Assembly (NCBI GenBank): GCA_021154985.1
Contig: JAJNQE010000172.1
Location: 1-42,990 of the forward strand
Direction of reading: 5' to 3'
DNA length: 42,990 bases
Origin: Hydrogenophaga sp.
Lineage (GTDB): Bacteria > Pseudomonadota > Gammaproteobacteria > Burkholderiales > Burkholderiaceae_C
The stretch's first letter is position 1. The number at the start of each line of letters is the position of its first letter. The translations under genes were made by a program, and so were the position numbers. Below are positions 30,943 to 40,183 of this stretch, in pieces. The notes below the pieces were generated by a model. The model was not told the DNA's origin, searched no databases, and was given only the letters and a program-made list of their open reading frames with translations.

Positions 30943-31772
30943 CGCCACACCTTTGAAAATTCTTTGCAGGCCATTCGGGCCATGTCCCAGTTCACGCTGC
31001 GCAGGCGCCGGGTGTACGCCAGCAGCACGGCCCGCTCGCAGGCCAGGTTGATGCGCCGGGGCACGCCGCGCGTCTGTCGCTGCAACCACCACAACGCGGC
31101 CGACGTGAAGTGAAAACTGCCGTCGCGGTGGGTGCGCGCCAGGCGGTGGCGCACATAGGCGGCGCATTCCTGCGGGCTCAGCGGATCGAGCCGCAGCCAC
31201 ACACCGATGCGTTCACGCAAGGGCCGCATGGCCCGCAGGTTGAGCGTGGTGTCCAGTTCGGGCTGGCCCACCAGCACCAGGCTGATGAGCTTGGCGCGTT
31301 CGGTTTCCAGGTTGGAGAGCAGGCGCAGCACTTCCAGCGCCTCGCTGTTGAGTCGGTGGGCCTCGTCGACGATCACGACGAAGCGCTCGCCCCGGCCCGC
31401 ACCCGCCAGCACCAGATTGACCAGCGACTTGTGCAGGACCGCCAGACCCGCTTGGGGTGCCGGCAGCTCGCCGCCAAACTCTGAAAGAATTTCTCGCAGC
31501 AGGTCCACAAATCCCATCAGCGGGTTGAACAGGTAGGCCACCCTCACTTGGGCCGGCAAGCTGCGGATCACGCAGCGCACGATGAGTGTTTTGCCCAGGC
31601 CGATTTCGCCCGACAGGACCGACATCGTGCCGTTCATGCACGCGTGGTAGAGCTGGTTGTAGGCGCTGACGTGTTGCCCGCCCGGATAAAACAAGGCGGT
31701 GTCCGGGGTGATCGAAAACGGCACGTTCTCGAAGCCCAGCGCCTCGTAGCAGGCTGCCAGTGTGGTTTGCAC
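30939..31772 (-). CDS. mshM: MSHA-type pilus AAA ATPase MshM (ExeA-like)
   Basis: The 277-residue product is an AAA ATPase with the ExeA/MshM start ALGFENVPFSITPDTALFYP, Walker A SGEIGLGKT, Walker B FVVIVDEAH and sensor 1 LVLVGQPELD. A C-terminal lid with GVPRRINLACERAVLLAYTR ends the domain. No peptidoglycan-binding tail is present, as in MshM and unlike full-length ExeA/GspA. Translation begins at GTG 31772, 17 bases after the secretin stop; there is no ATG nearby. The stop overlaps the MshN-like gene by four bases. In ExeA-type systems the ATPase helps place or assemble the secretin. Confidence 0.9.
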   Translation of the reverse strand: MQTTLAACYEALGFENVPFSITPDTALFYPGGQHVSAYNQLYHACMNGTMSVLSGEIGLGKTLIVRCVIRSLPAQVRVAYLFNPLMGFVDLLREILSEFGGELPAPQAGLAVLHKSLVNLVLAGAGRGERFVVIVDEAHRLNSEALEVLRLLSNLETERAKLISLVLVGQPELDTTLNLRAMRPLRERIGVWLRLDPLSPQECAAYVRHRLARTHRDGSFHFTSAALWWLQRQTRGVPRRINLACERAVLLAYTRRLRSVNWDMARMACKEFSKVWR

Positions 31773-31789
31773 GATCAGGCTCTCAGGCG

Positions 31790-33271
31790 TTACTGGCCAG
31801 GCTGCACGGTCGGCGCCAGAAAGATCACCAGCTCCTTGCGCTTGCCCGCCTGGTAGGTGCTCTTGAACGCATTGCCCAGGATCGGCAGATCGCCCAACCC
31901 CGGTACGCGTCGGTTCGTGTCGCTGGCTTCCTCCTGAATCAGACCACCCAGCATGACGAGTTCGCCGCTGCGCACCCGGACCATGGTGGTGGCTTCGCTG
32001 ATGTCCAACACCGGCGCGCTGCTTTCACCCGAAGGCGAGGTGACCGTGCCCACCAGGCGCGTGACGGTGGGCGCGATGTTGAGCATGGCCCAGCCGTCGG
32101 CGGAGATCTGCGGGGTCACCGTGAGGGTCACGCCCAGGTTGACGCTGCGCGCCTGTTCGTTGACGGTGTCCAGCACATTGCCGCCGCCCTGGATGATGCG
32201 GTTGGTCGATCGGCTGAAGAAGGTTTCGTCGGTGCCCACTTTCACGGCCGCCGTCTGGTTGTTCAAGATCCGGATCCGGGGCTGCGACACCATGCGCACG
32301 TCGCCTTGTTCGCGCAGCGCCTCGATCAGCGCGCCATAGCGGTCGCCGCTGAAGTTCGCGGTCACCGTGCTGGGCAGGCGGGTGGTGGCCTGGGGCGCGT
32401 TGATGAGCGTGTTGACGCCCAGAACGCCGCGCAAGGGGTTGATGCTGAAGCGGCTCCAGTCCAGACCAAGCGCGAACTGGTCTCGCAGCGTCACTTCCAC
32501 GATACGCACTTCAATGTCGATCTGGCGGTACATGCCGTCGCGCATCAGTTCGATGAAGCGTGACGCATCGGCCACCTTGGAAGGTAGGTCGGTCAGCATC
32601 ACCGATCCCGTGAGACGGTTGACGGTGAGGCGGCCCTTGGGCGAGAGCAGTGAGCGGATCTGGCTCTCGAACTCGCTCCAGAAGGCGCCCGCATCACCGG
32701 CGGCTGAAGCCCCGCCGCCGGTGGTGCTGGCCGAACGGCCTGAGCGGATGTAGTCCACCTCGAAGGTGCGCGTGATGGAGGCGCGCACGCGGATGATGCC
32801 CTGCTCTTCGTCCCACGAATAACCCATGCTCGAGAGCAGGATGTCGAACGCCTTTGACAGCGGCACATCCTGAAAATCCACCGTCACCGTGCCGGTGATG
32901 TCGGGGTCGGCCACGATGTTCAGACCGTGGGCCTTGGCCAGCAGACCCAGCGCATCGCGCAGTGGCAGATCACGCGCCTTGAAGGAGTACAGCGCGGGCT
33001 GGCCAGTACCCTTGTCGGCATTGACATCGAAGGTGGGCAGGCGTTGTTCCGGCGGCAGAACGGCGGGTGCTGCGGGCATGGCCGCCTGGGCTTCCTTGAG
33101 TTTCTGGTTCACCGGGCCGTAGGCCGTGGGCGGAATGGCTTCGGAACCCAGCAGGGGCTTTTGCAGGGGTGCGCACGCAGACAACCAGGCCGCAGCGAAC
33201 AAGAGGGGGAGCGCGCGCAGCGCCGGAATGGGGAAATGCGAGAGGGATTTCATCGTTCTTCTTCGGTTCAT
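31790..33271 (-). CDS. mshL: MSHA-type pilus secretin MshL
   Basis: The 493-residue product has a lipoprotein-type signal (LRALPLLFAAAWLSACAPLQ, lipobox LSAC). An N-terminal STN-like domain follows (YSFKARDLPLRDALGLLAKA, then GTVTVDFQDVPLSKAFDILL), then an N1 domain and the secretin core with VRMVSQPRIRILNNQTAAVK, GVTLTVTPQISADGWAMLNI and VPGLGDLPILGNAFKS, ending VIFLAPTVQ. It would form the multimeric outer-membrane pore for the pilus. Start ATG 33271 overlaps the PilP-like gene stop as ATGA; ATG 33253 is a second possibility just before the signal peptide. A disordered Gly/Ala/Ser insert (STTGGGASAAGDAG) interrupts the N1 region. Confidence 0.93.
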   Translation of the reverse strand: MNRRRTMKSLSHFPIPALRALPLLFAAAWLSACAPLQKPLLGSEAIPPTAYGPVNQKLKEAQAAMPAAPAVLPPEQRLPTFDVNADKGTGQPALYSFKARDLPLRDALGLLAKAHGLNIVADPDITGTVTVDFQDVPLSKAFDILLSSMGYSWDEEQGIIRVRASITRTFEVDYIRSGRSASTTGGGASAAGDAGAFWSEFESQIRSLLSPKGRLTVNRLTGSVMLTDLPSKVADASRFIELMRDGMYRQIDIEVRIVEVTLRDQFALGLDWSRFSINPLRGVLGVNTLINAPQATTRLPSTVTANFSGDRYGALIEALREQGDVRMVSQPRIRILNNQTAAVKVGTDETFFSRSTNRIIQGGGNVLDTVNEQARSVNLGVTLTVTPQISADGWAMLNIAPTVTRLVGTVTSPSGESSAPVLDISEATTMVRVRSGELVMLGGLIQEEASDTNRRVPGLGDLPILGNAFKSTYQAGKRKELVIFLAPTVQPGQ

Positions 33272-33696
33272 CGATCGGTCACTGGTACCCATCGTGTACG
33301 GCCCAGGTCGGTCTGCACAAAGAGAACCCGATCGGGTTCGATGGCAGCAATGCGGTAGGTCCCGCGGGATTCGCCTATGGCCATGGCCACTCCGTCGATC
33401 TGGGCCACCCGGCGGGGACCATGGATCAGGATCGCTGCGACCTCGGGGACGGGCTGGCGCTGTGCAAGTTCTGCGGGCCTGGGGGGAACCACGGGTGGCG
33501 GCAACAGGGCGTGCATGCGCACCCGCACCGGGCCGTCGGTCTTCGGCGTGGCCGCAGACTGACCCAGCGACGGCGGTGCTTCCATCGCGGCAATTTTGGG
33601 CACCGACACCGTGTCCCCCTCAGGCGCGTAGGCGGACAGTCCCCAGCCAGTCATGGCCACCGCCGGGATCAGCAGGAAAGGCAGAAACGGCTTCAT
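33268..33696 (-). CDS. MshK/PilP-like pilus assembly protein
   Basis: The 142-residue product has a short N-terminal hydrophobic segment (MKPFLPFLLIPAVAMTGWGL), a Pro/Ala-rich linker and a small C-terminal beta domain. That domain (RVAQIDGVAMAIGESRGTYR; AAIEPDRVLFVQTDLGRTRW) resembles the homology region of PilP/GspC and MshK proteins. It is coupled by ATGA overlaps to the PilO-like gene before it and the secretin gene after it. Family assignment rests mostly on position and size. It probably sits in the periplasm and connects the inner-membrane complex to MshL. Confidence 0.7.
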   Translation of the reverse strand: MKPFLPFLLIPAVAMTGWGLSAYAPEGDTVSVPKIAAMEAPPSLGQSAATPKTDGPVRVRMHALLPPPVVPPRPAELAQRQPVPEVAAILIHGPRRVAQIDGVAMAIGESRGTYRIAAIEPDRVLFVQTDLGRTRWVPVTDR

Positions 33697-34127
33697 GGAC
33701 GGTCCAGTACCAGGATGTTGTCGCCCTGCATCGTCACCTTGACGGCGGGTTTGCCCTTAGGCCCTCCCGACACCGCGTCAATGCTCAAACTACGCAGAAA
33801 AAAATGGCCTTTGCCCACGTGGTTGGCCTTGAGGATCTCGTTGAGGCGGTCGCTTTCGTGATCGGCGATGGTGGCCGTGGTGTTGATCACTTCATGGCGC
33901 AGGTCTTGCCCTGGGCGCCAACCAATGCGCTCGATGAGTTGCGCATAGGCTTCGGCGTGCTGGCGGTTCTGGCTCAAGGCCTGAGTGGCGGTGGCCAGTG
34001 CGCGCTCTTGCGCTTCTACTCGCGCAAGCGCTGAGTGGCCGGTGTTGACCATGTACAGACCAGAACCCAGCAGCACGGAGGCGAGTCCGAGCCAGCCAAC
34101 GGTTCGTGCGTGAAAGGAGAGTGCCAT
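33693..34127 (-). CDS. MshJ/PilO-like pilus assembly protein
   Basis: The product, about 144 residues, has one N-terminal membrane helix (VGWLGLASVLLGSGLYMV) and then a coiled coil (HSALARVEAQERALATATQA). A small alpha/beta domain with GHFFLRSLSIDAVSGGPKGK and VTMQGDNILVLD follows, like the ferredoxin-like end of PilO/MshJ. ATG 34127 is given; a TTG at 34142 would overlap the previous stop as TTGA, as the GTG does one gene upstream, and is a real alternative. The product would pair with the PilN-like part of the protein at 38528-40078 in the inner membrane. Confidence 0.7.
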   Translation of the reverse strand: MALSFHARTVGWLGLASVLLGSGLYMVNTGHSALARVEAQERALATATQALSQNRQHAEAYAQLIERIGWRPGQDLRHEVINTTATIADHESDRLNEILKANHVGKGHFFLRSLSIDAVSGGPKGKPAVKVTMQGDNILVLDRP

Positions 34128-34138
34128 GCGGAGTCCGT

Positions 34139-35692
34139 TCAAGGGAGCTGGGTGATTGAGCAGGTGGGCAGGGCAGGGCCCGCTTCCACCAGGTCACCGG
34201 CGGGCAGGGCTGCGCTGACGGTGTGGGTCCCGGCGCACGAAACCGTTACCGTCTTGCCGGCTTCGGCGGCTGACAAAGCCGTCAACGGCAGCCAACTGGT
34301 TGCGGTGGCCGCATCGCGAGCGGTGTCGGGGTCGACGAGCAAACCGTTGAGATACCCGGCGGGCGATGAGGAGGTGTAGCCCACCGTTCCCGATGGGCTG
34401 ATGAACGTGATTTGCAGGTAGCGCGACGGAGCGCTTCCTGCCGAGTCCGTGGCGAACGCGTCCAGGCAAATGCCGTCGGTGGCAGTGCCTTGGGCCACGT
34501 CTCCGGTCTGGTAAACGAGGTCGGCCGCGTCCACCAAGGACCAGCGCATGGGAAGGCCCGTGGCGAGGCCAGACGGAGGCACTGATCGCACGCTGTTGCT
34601 GAAGCGCACGAACAGCTGGTTGGCCTTGCAGGCCTCGCTCGGTTTGGTGCACAGCCCCGCGCCCCGCAGCGACTGGGCAAACTCCCCCAGCGATACCGAC
34701 CTCACCAAGCCCCCGTAGTCGGCCAGGTCGGAGGTGGCGTTGTCGGTGGTTGATGTGCTGGGGCTTTCATACACGCGAAAGCCTCGATCGCCCGACAAGA
34801 CAGCCGTCGGATAGGCGTCATCGATCGAAAAATCAAAGGCTGTGTCGAGTCCGGTGGCGCTCGGCAGCCAATAGACCGCGTTCTGGCGATCAAGGCGTCG
34901 CTGTGCTGGCGGTTGCCGGCGTACCACCACAAATGCAGCTGCCCCGGAGTTTTCAAACACGGTGTTGGTCAAGGAAGTCGCGGTGATGGGCAACGCAACT
35001 TCCGCATAACCAAGGGCGCTGTTCCAGCTGAACTGGCTTTCGTGCCCGGCGCCCCACACGCGCGGCAGGGTGGTGTTGATGTAGTCGCGCTTGTAGTTGG
35101 TTCCAGTCGGGTTGGCCGGATCCGTTAGCTCCACCCGCATGGCCTGCTCGATCGCTTGCAGCGAGTTCAGGTTGCGACACAGCTGACTTCGGTAACCACC
35201 GGTGGACAGGTTGCCGTTTTGGTCAGGATCAAACTGTTCCACGATGGGGCTGAACGTCGCAGACGCTCCTTCGCCGGTGACCAGTGGAAAAAATGCAGAC
35301 GCGGTGTCTGCCCTCAGTGCGGGTTGCACGTCATACCAGTAGGCGGTCTGCAGTGAAGAAATGTGAGGAACCCCCAGTGCCTGCCCGGGCAGTGCGCCTG
35401 CCCAACCCAGTGGCAGCGGGGTCAGCAAACTGTCGAGCGTGAGGTGGCTGTAGTAGCCCTCGCTTTCAGCAAACATGATCGGCGCAGGCAGACCCCCACC
35501 CGCCACCGCCTGGCCCAGCAGCGCTGCACGCGCCTGTTCCATGGCCGCCACATCCTTGCGGTCTGCATCGCTGTCGCGTTGCATGGCCAAGAGCGGTATG
35601 AGCAGCGCCACCAGGGCGCCCGCCAGCACCAGCCCGATGGCCAGCTCCATCATCATGAATCCGCGCTGGCGCGGTGCGGTGCGTGCGCTCAC
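34139..35692 (-). CDS. Very large minor pilin, candidate pilus-tip protein
   Basis: The 517-residue product starts with a short leader and a type III/IV prepilin signal: QRG/FMMMELAIGLVLAGALVALL, with Glu at mature position 5. Most minor pilins are 120-250 residues; here about 470 residues follow the helix. The large ectodomain has DPDQNGNLSTGGY, an EF-hand-like acidic loop, several Cys (RSQLCRNLNS, GLCTKPSEACKANQ, VSCAG, LPTCS) and Ser/Thr-rich stretches. GTG 35692 overlaps the MshG stop as GTGA. The position matches MshO/MshQ-type accessory pilins, but I cannot assign one. Size and cysteines suggest a tip adhesin, which is inference. Confidence 0.8.
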   Translation of the reverse strand: MSARTAPRQRGFMMMELAIGLVLAGALVALLIPLLAMQRDSDADRKDVAAMEQARAALLGQAVAGGGLPAPIMFAESEGYYSHLTLDSLLTPLPLGWAGALPGQALGVPHISSLQTAYWYDVQPALRADTASAFFPLVTGEGASATFSPIVEQFDPDQNGNLSTGGYRSQLCRNLNSLQAIEQAMRVELTDPANPTGTNYKRDYINTTLPRVWGAGHESQFSWNSALGYAEVALPITATSLTNTVFENSGAAAFVVVRRQPPAQRRLDRQNAVYWLPSATGLDTAFDFSIDDAYPTAVLSGDRGFRVYESPSTSTTDNATSDLADYGGLVRSVSLGEFAQSLRGAGLCTKPSEACKANQLFVRFSNSVRSVPPSGLATGLPMRWSLVDAADLVYQTGDVAQGTATDGICLDAFATDSAGSAPSRYLQITFISPSGTVGYTSSSPAGYLNGLLVDPDTARDAATATSWLPLTALSAAEAGKTVTVSCAGTHTVSAALPAGDLVEAGPALPTCSITQLP

Positions 35693-36900
35693 AGCTTGAT
35701 CCCCGCGGAGGCACGCGCGGCCAGTTCGTACACCGGCCCCAGCAAGGTCACACCGATGAGCAACAGAAACGCTGCCAGCACAAGAAGCATGAGTGGCTCA
35801 AACAGGCGGGAGCCGGTCTCGATCTGCTGCTTGAGGCGCACCGCGTAGTGTTCACTCAGCCGCAGGCTTTGTTTGTCCAGGGTGCCTGTGGTTTCGCCCA
35901 AGCGAACCATGCTCAGGGCAAAGCGCTCGAACACTCCGCTTTGCGCCAAGCCGTCCGACAGGGCCAGGCCGCGGCGGGTGCTGGCGCCCATGCGCGTGAG
36001 CCGGCGCCCGAAATGCTGGTTGACCGGTTGCTGCAACAGCACCGCCAGGCATCGCGTGAGCGTCAGGCCAGCGGACTGCATGGTGCCCAGGTTGCTGAAA
36101 AATGCGTGGTACACCCGCGAACGCTCCAGCCCCTTGATGCCCGGCGCCCACCACACCACGGCGTGGATGGCTGGCGCAAAAACCGGGTGGCGCCACAGCA
36201 GCGGCACTAGGACCAGCACCGGCGCAAAAATCAGCGGCAGCCACAGACCGTAGTGCTTGAGCCACTCGGTGATCGCAATCACCTTGAGCGTGGCCGGAGG
36301 CAGCTCCACGCGCAGCGATTCAAACAACACCATCATCTTGGGGATCACAAACAACATCCAGAACACGCAGCTCAACAGCAGCACCACCATCACGATGGCG
36401 GGGTACAGGGTGGAGCGAGCAATGGCCGAACGCATCACACGCGCCTGCTCGTACTGCGCCGCCGCGTTGCCCAGAATGTCGCCCAGCCGGCCCGTTTCTT
36501 CGCCCACGGTGACCAGGTGACGAACCATCACCGGGAAAGCACGCGTCGTCTCCATGGCGCTGGCCAGGGTGTCACCGCGCTCCAGCGATCGTTTCAAGCG
36601 AGAGCAGAGCATGCGCAGGCGGGCGGTGGAGGCACCTTGCGCCGCCTCACCCAGTGCCATGCGCAGGTCGGCACCAGCGCGCACATGTTGACCAATCAGG
36701 TGGCAGAACTCGGACACGGCAGCCGCGCCCAGTGGGCGGGCCCACACACCGTTGAGCCAGCCCGGCAGCGACCAGACCCGGAAGGGCTGCAGGCCCTGGG
36801 CGGCCAGCGCGTCCATCAGTTCCACCTCGTCGGCGTGTTCACCCGAACCGCGCACCAGCGCGCCCTCGGCGGTCATGGCACGGTACCAATACAGCCTCAT
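35689..36900 (-). CDS. mshG: Pilus inner-membrane platform protein MshG (PilC/GspF family)
   Basis: The 403-residue product begins with a small N-terminal domain (YWYRAMTAEGALVRGSGEHA). Two GspF repeats follow, each with a conserved Gly-Glu-Thr/Glu turn: VRHLVTVGEETGRLGDILGN and ALSMVRLGETTGTLDKQSLR. Membrane helices are STLYPAIVMVVLLLSCVFWM, LWLPLIFAPVLVLVPLLW and the C-terminal FEPLMLLVLAAFLLLIGVTL. ATG 36900 overlaps the mshE stop as ATGA. The frame stays open for 250 codons upstream, antiparallel to nothing real; that extension is a G+C-rich shadow of mshE. It would anchor the assembly ATPase. Confidence 0.93.
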   Translation of the reverse strand: MRLYWYRAMTAEGALVRGSGEHADEVELMDALAAQGLQPFRVWSLPGWLNGVWARPLGAAAVSEFCHLIGQHVRAGADLRMALGEAAQGASTARLRMLCSRLKRSLERGDTLASAMETTRAFPVMVRHLVTVGEETGRLGDILGNAAAQYEQARVMRSAIARSTLYPAIVMVVLLLSCVFWMLFVIPKMMVLFESLRVELPPATLKVIAITEWLKHYGLWLPLIFAPVLVLVPLLWRHPVFAPAIHAVVWWAPGIKGLERSRVYHAFFSNLGTMQSAGLTLTRCLAVLLQQPVNQHFGRRLTRMGASTRRGLALSDGLAQSGVFERFALSMVRLGETTGTLDKQSLRLSEHYAVRLKQQIETGSRLFEPLMLLVLAAFLLLIGVTLLGPVYELAARASAGIKL

Positions 36901-38525
36901 GCGGTTGCTCCGCCAAACACGCGGTCGAGCTCGTCGCTGTCGGTCACGCCCGCGTCCACCAGGTGCTGGGCCCAGGCCCGCATAGGTTTGAAGCCCCGCG
37001 CCACCACGTTGCGCCGGATCGCCGACTCGCCAGCCTTCTGGTCGATCAGTGTGCGCACTTCGTCGTCGATGAGGAGCACCTCGCCCACCGCCAGTCGCGA
37101 GCGATAGCCGGTGTTGTTGCAGCGTGCGCAGCCCACCGAACAAAAGCGAGTGCCTTCGGTGGGCTGGCGGCAGGCCGTGCACAGCTTGCGCACCAGTCGC
37201 TGCGCAATCACGCCACGCAGACTGGCCGACAGCAAATAGTCGGGCACCTCCAGGTCGCGCATGCGGCTGATGGCGCCCACCGCGTCGTTGGTGTGCAGGC
37301 TGGCCGGCACCAGGTGGCCGGTCTGCGCGGCGCGGATGGCCATGGACGCGGTTTCCGCATCGCGCACCTCGCCCACCAGCATCACGTCGGGGTCCTGCCG
37401 CAGGAAGCCCTTGACGGCGCTGGCGAAGCTCATGCCCGCGCGGTCGTTCAAACGCACCTGCCGCACCAGCGGCACGTGGTATTCCACCGGGTCTTCCACC
37501 GTCATGATGTTGCGTTCGAGCGCGTTGATCATGCGCAGGCCAGCGTAGAGCGTGGTGGTCTTGCCGCTGCCGGTGGGCCCGGTGGCCAGCACCAGCCCGT
37601 CGGGCGCGCGCATGAGTTGTTCGATCTGCGCCACCTGCTCGGGCCAGAAACCGCACTGGTCCAGGGGCAACACGTCGCCGCGCATCGACAAGATGCGCAC
37701 CACCAGGTTTTCGCCGTGGGTGGTGGGCATGGTCGAGACCCGCAGGTCAAACGGCTGGCCGGCCACGGTGAGGCTGTAGCTGCCGTCCTGCGGTCGGCGC
37801 GATTCACCGATGTCCATGCCCGCTTCAATCTTGATGGCCGAGGCCACCCGCACATGCAGCGCTGCGGGCAGCACATGCTGGAGCTGCAGCACACCGTCGA
37901 TGCGGAACGACACCAGCAGCGCAAAGCCCGAGGGTGTGAAGTGCACGTCGCTGGCGCCGCGTTCCACGCCGTCGGCCAGCGCGAGGCGCACCAGCCGCCC
38001 GCCGTCGAGGTCCCCGCCCACGCGGGCCAGTTCGCGTTCGAGTTCTTCGGCACTCGGGTGGCTCGCCGCCCGGTAGGCCATTTCAATGGTGACGGCCAGC
38101 GCTGTGCGCGGCGAGACGATCCAGCGCACCTCACCCTGCACATGGCGGCGCAGGCGCTGCTGGGCTTCCAGGTTGCCTGGCTCGTCGGTGGCGATGTGCA
38201 GCACGCCGTCGGTGTTGCGCACCGGCAGCATGTGGTGCTGGCGCGCAAAGCTGAAGGGCAGTTGTGCGAGCGCGGCCGAGTCCACCTGGGTGGCGTCGGG
38301 CCACCAGCCAGGCAGACCGTGCACGACGGCGATGGCTTTGGCAATGTCGGTGTCGGTCGCCATGCGCAGCAAGCGCAGCACCTCGGTGGCAGGCTGTCCG
38401 AGCGAACGCGTGACGCGCCGCACGTAGTCCGCCTGCTGCCGAGTGAGTGCACCGGCCGTGCCCAGCTGGGCCAGCAAGGCTTCGTCGCTCGGCAGTGGCT
38501 GCAGCGCCTGGGGGTTACGGGTCAT
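36897..38525 (-). CDS. mshE: Pilus assembly ATPase MshE (GspE/PilB family)
   Basis: The 542-residue product has an N-terminal GspE/MshEN-type domain (about 1-150) and a RecA-like motor domain. Walker A is GPTGSGKT at 316-323, the Asp box MTVEDPVEYHVP near 341, Walker B VMLVGEVRDAE at 381-391 and the His box SLHTND near 409. A tetracysteine-type zinc site uses Cys449, Cys452, Cys462 and Cys466/469, as in assembly rather than retraction ATPases. No PilT-like gene is visible. I do not see a clear c-di-GMP-binding RLGxxL motif in the N-domain, although MshE of Vibrio has one. It lies two bases after the PilM/N-like gene and overlaps mshG by four. Confidence 0.94.
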   Translation of the reverse strand: MTRNPQALQPLPSDEALLAQLGTAGALTRQQADYVRRVTRSLGQPATEVLRLLRMATDTDIAKAIAVVHGLPGWWPDATQVDSAALAQLPFSFARQHHMLPVRNTDGVLHIATDEPGNLEAQQRLRRHVQGEVRWIVSPRTALAVTIEMAYRAASHPSAEELERELARVGGDLDGGRLVRLALADGVERGASDVHFTPSGFALLVSFRIDGVLQLQHVLPAALHVRVASAIKIEAGMDIGESRRPQDGSYSLTVAGQPFDLRVSTMPTTHGENLVVRILSMRGDVLPLDQCGFWPEQVAQIEQLMRAPDGLVLATGPTGSGKTTTLYAGLRMINALERNIMTVEDPVEYHVPLVRQVRLNDRAGMSFASAVKGFLRQDPDVMLVGEVRDAETASMAIRAAQTGHLVPASLHTNDAVGAISRMRDLEVPDYLLSASLRGVIAQRLVRKLCTACRQPTEGTRFCSVGCARCNNTGYRSRLAVGEVLLIDDEVRTLIDQKAGESAIRRNVVARGFKPMRAWAQHLVDAGVTDSDELDRVFGGATA

Positions 38526-38527
38526 GC

Positions 38528-40078
38528 TCAGAATGCCCCGGCGGCGATGGTCAAACGGGTTTGCAGGTTGGCGCCCGGAGCCTGTGGCCCCTGGTCCTGG
38601 AACACCAGGCGGGTGTCTGAGAGGCGGCCGAGGCGCGATAGCTGTTCGGCCATCTGCTCGGCTTTGAGCTTGGCGCCCGAGTACCCGCCGGCCAGCGAAA
38701 TCTTCAGGTCCACCGCAAAGGTGGGCTCACCCGCTTGCGGCATGCGCCGCACTGGTACGCCCGGGGTGAAATTGACCACTTCCGAGGTGGGTTGAAGACC
38801 ATCGGCCGCCGGGGCCTGGGCCTGCTGGGTCACCGGTTCGCGCTTGGCTCTGGCGCGGGCTGTCCTGGTAGCAGCACCAGGCTGGCCATCGGTGAGGCGC
38901 AGGCGCTCGTTGCCCACGTCGTCTCGGCGAATCTTGATCTGCAGCACTTGTGCGCCGGGCGGCACCTGGGCCAGCAGCTCGTCCAGAAAATGGTCGGCCC
39001 GCAGGTTGACCCCGAGCGCGGTTTCGCGCCACGCAGCTGAGCGCAGCGCCGCCACGGCCCCGGCGGGCGGGCGCTGTGCGTCTTGACTCTTGTTTTGTGC
39101 AACGAGGGTCTGCACACCCAGTTGCAGCGCGGCGGCGCGCTGCTCGGCCTGCGCGTGCCACCAGATCCCCGTGCCGAGCAACACCGCCCCCACCAGGCCG
39201 GCCACGGCCGCCGCCACCGGGGCCGCCTGCCAGGCAATCACCCGCTGGCGGTGGCCGTTGACGACCAGGCTTTGGTGCCTGTCGGCAAAAGCGAGACCAA
39301 AGAGGTCGGGCTGCAGCAGGATTTGTGCGGGTTCGGTGCCCTTGAACAGGCTGGCGATGCGCTGTACCAGTTCGCGCGATCCATTGCTGGCCCAGTCGCC
39401 CTGGGCTGCCCAAGGTCCCCGGCCCAACCGGATCACCAGGCAGTGCGGCCCGTTGAACTCGGCCGGTGCGTTGGCGCTGGCGCTGTCCAGCAGCGGTTTC
39501 CACACGCCTTCGTCGGCCTTGTCGGCAGCGTCGCCCACGGGCTGCACCCGCTGCCACGCCACGCTGCCGCCGCGCACGCCCAGCGAGCGCAGCGAACCCT
39601 GGTGCCACCAGTGCACCAGCACCGGCTCGGCGGAGGCTGCACGCACCAGGTTGGCCACGGCAGCGTCCGCGGTGATCAGGTGGGTGAGCGGCCTTGTGGC
39701 GCCGGGCAACAGGTTGTGCGCCAGCTCGGCGTCGTCTTCGAGCATGGCGTGTACGTCTACCTCCGCCTCGCCCTGGCGCAGCCAAGCCACCCGGCTGCGG
39801 GAGCGGAACCGCTCGGTGAAGGTGCCGTTGTCGGTGAGGTGGCGCTGCACCAGCACCGGCACAAAGCGGCGCGACAACGCCCGCACCCGCAAACGCTCGC
39901 TCACGTTGGCGGGCGAGTCCAGGCTCATGCGCACCGAGCGCCCGGCCTGGTTAACCAGCTCGTCGGCCGCGCCGCTGCCCAGGTGCAGTACCTCGCGCCC
40001 ACGGACGACGGCATACCGCACCGGATGGGTGCCGTACAAGGTGTCGGCGCGCGACATGGCGACCAGCAGGGTTTTCAT
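38528..40078 (-). CDS. MshI-like protein: PilM-type cytoplasmic domain joined to a PilN-like membrane and periplasmic part
   Basis: The 516-residue product has a cytoplasmic region of about 290 residues, with a long membrane helix after it (VAAAVAGLVGAVLLGTGIWW). A PilN-like part follows: AQAEQRAAALQLGVQTLVAQ coiled coil, then DHFLDELLAQVPPGAQVLQI and a C-terminal GYSGAKLKAEQMAEQLSRLG with LVFQDQGPQ. MSHA operons carry this role in MshI; here the PilM-like and PilN-like parts appear on one chain. ATG 40078 is preferred to the TTG at 40093. It starts 105 bases after the second pilin gene and ends two bases before mshE. The first domain is too diverged to show ATP-site residues by eye. Confidence 0.75.
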   Translation of the reverse strand: MKTLLVAMSRADTLYGTHPVRYAVVRGREVLHLGSGAADELVNQAGRSVRMSLDSPANVSERLRVRALSRRFVPVLVQRHLTDNGTFTERFRSRSRVAWLRQGEAEVDVHAMLEDDAELAHNLLPGATRPLTHLITADAAVANLVRAASAEPVLVHWWHQGSLRSLGVRGGSVAWQRVQPVGDAADKADEGVWKPLLDSASANAPAEFNGPHCLVIRLGRGPWAAQGDWASNGSRELVQRIASLFKGTEPAQILLQPDLFGLAFADRHQSLVVNGHRQRVIAWQAAPVAAAVAGLVGAVLLGTGIWWHAQAEQRAAALQLGVQTLVAQNKSQDAQRPPAGAVAALRSAAWRETALGVNLRADHFLDELLAQVPPGAQVLQIKIRRDDVGNERLRLTDGQPGAATRTARARAKREPVTQQAQAPAADGLQPTSEVVNFTPGVPVRRMPQAGEPTFAVDLKISLAGGYSGAKLKAEQMAEQLSRLGRLSDTRLVFQDQGPQAPGANLQTRLTIAAGAF

Positions 40079-40183
40079 GGGCAAGATTTCCAAAAGGTCA
40101 GCACTGGAGCGTTGGCCTGCACATTCAGGGATTTGGACAGGGTCGACAGGCGGACAGGCAAGGAGGCTGGTTTGACTTGAGCG

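Noticed and set aside
36901..37656. 250-codon N-terminal extension of the MshG frame
   Set aside because: It runs through mshE in another frame on the same strand with biased Arg/Gly/Ala content. The ATGA overlap at 36897-36900 and the normal MshG length place the start at 36900.
36963..38795. 610-codon plus-strand open frame opposite mshE
   Set aside because: It is rich in His, Gln, Arg, Ala and Gly with no motif order, as expected for the reverse strand of a G+C-rich gene. The minus strand has complete Walker and zinc-site motifs.
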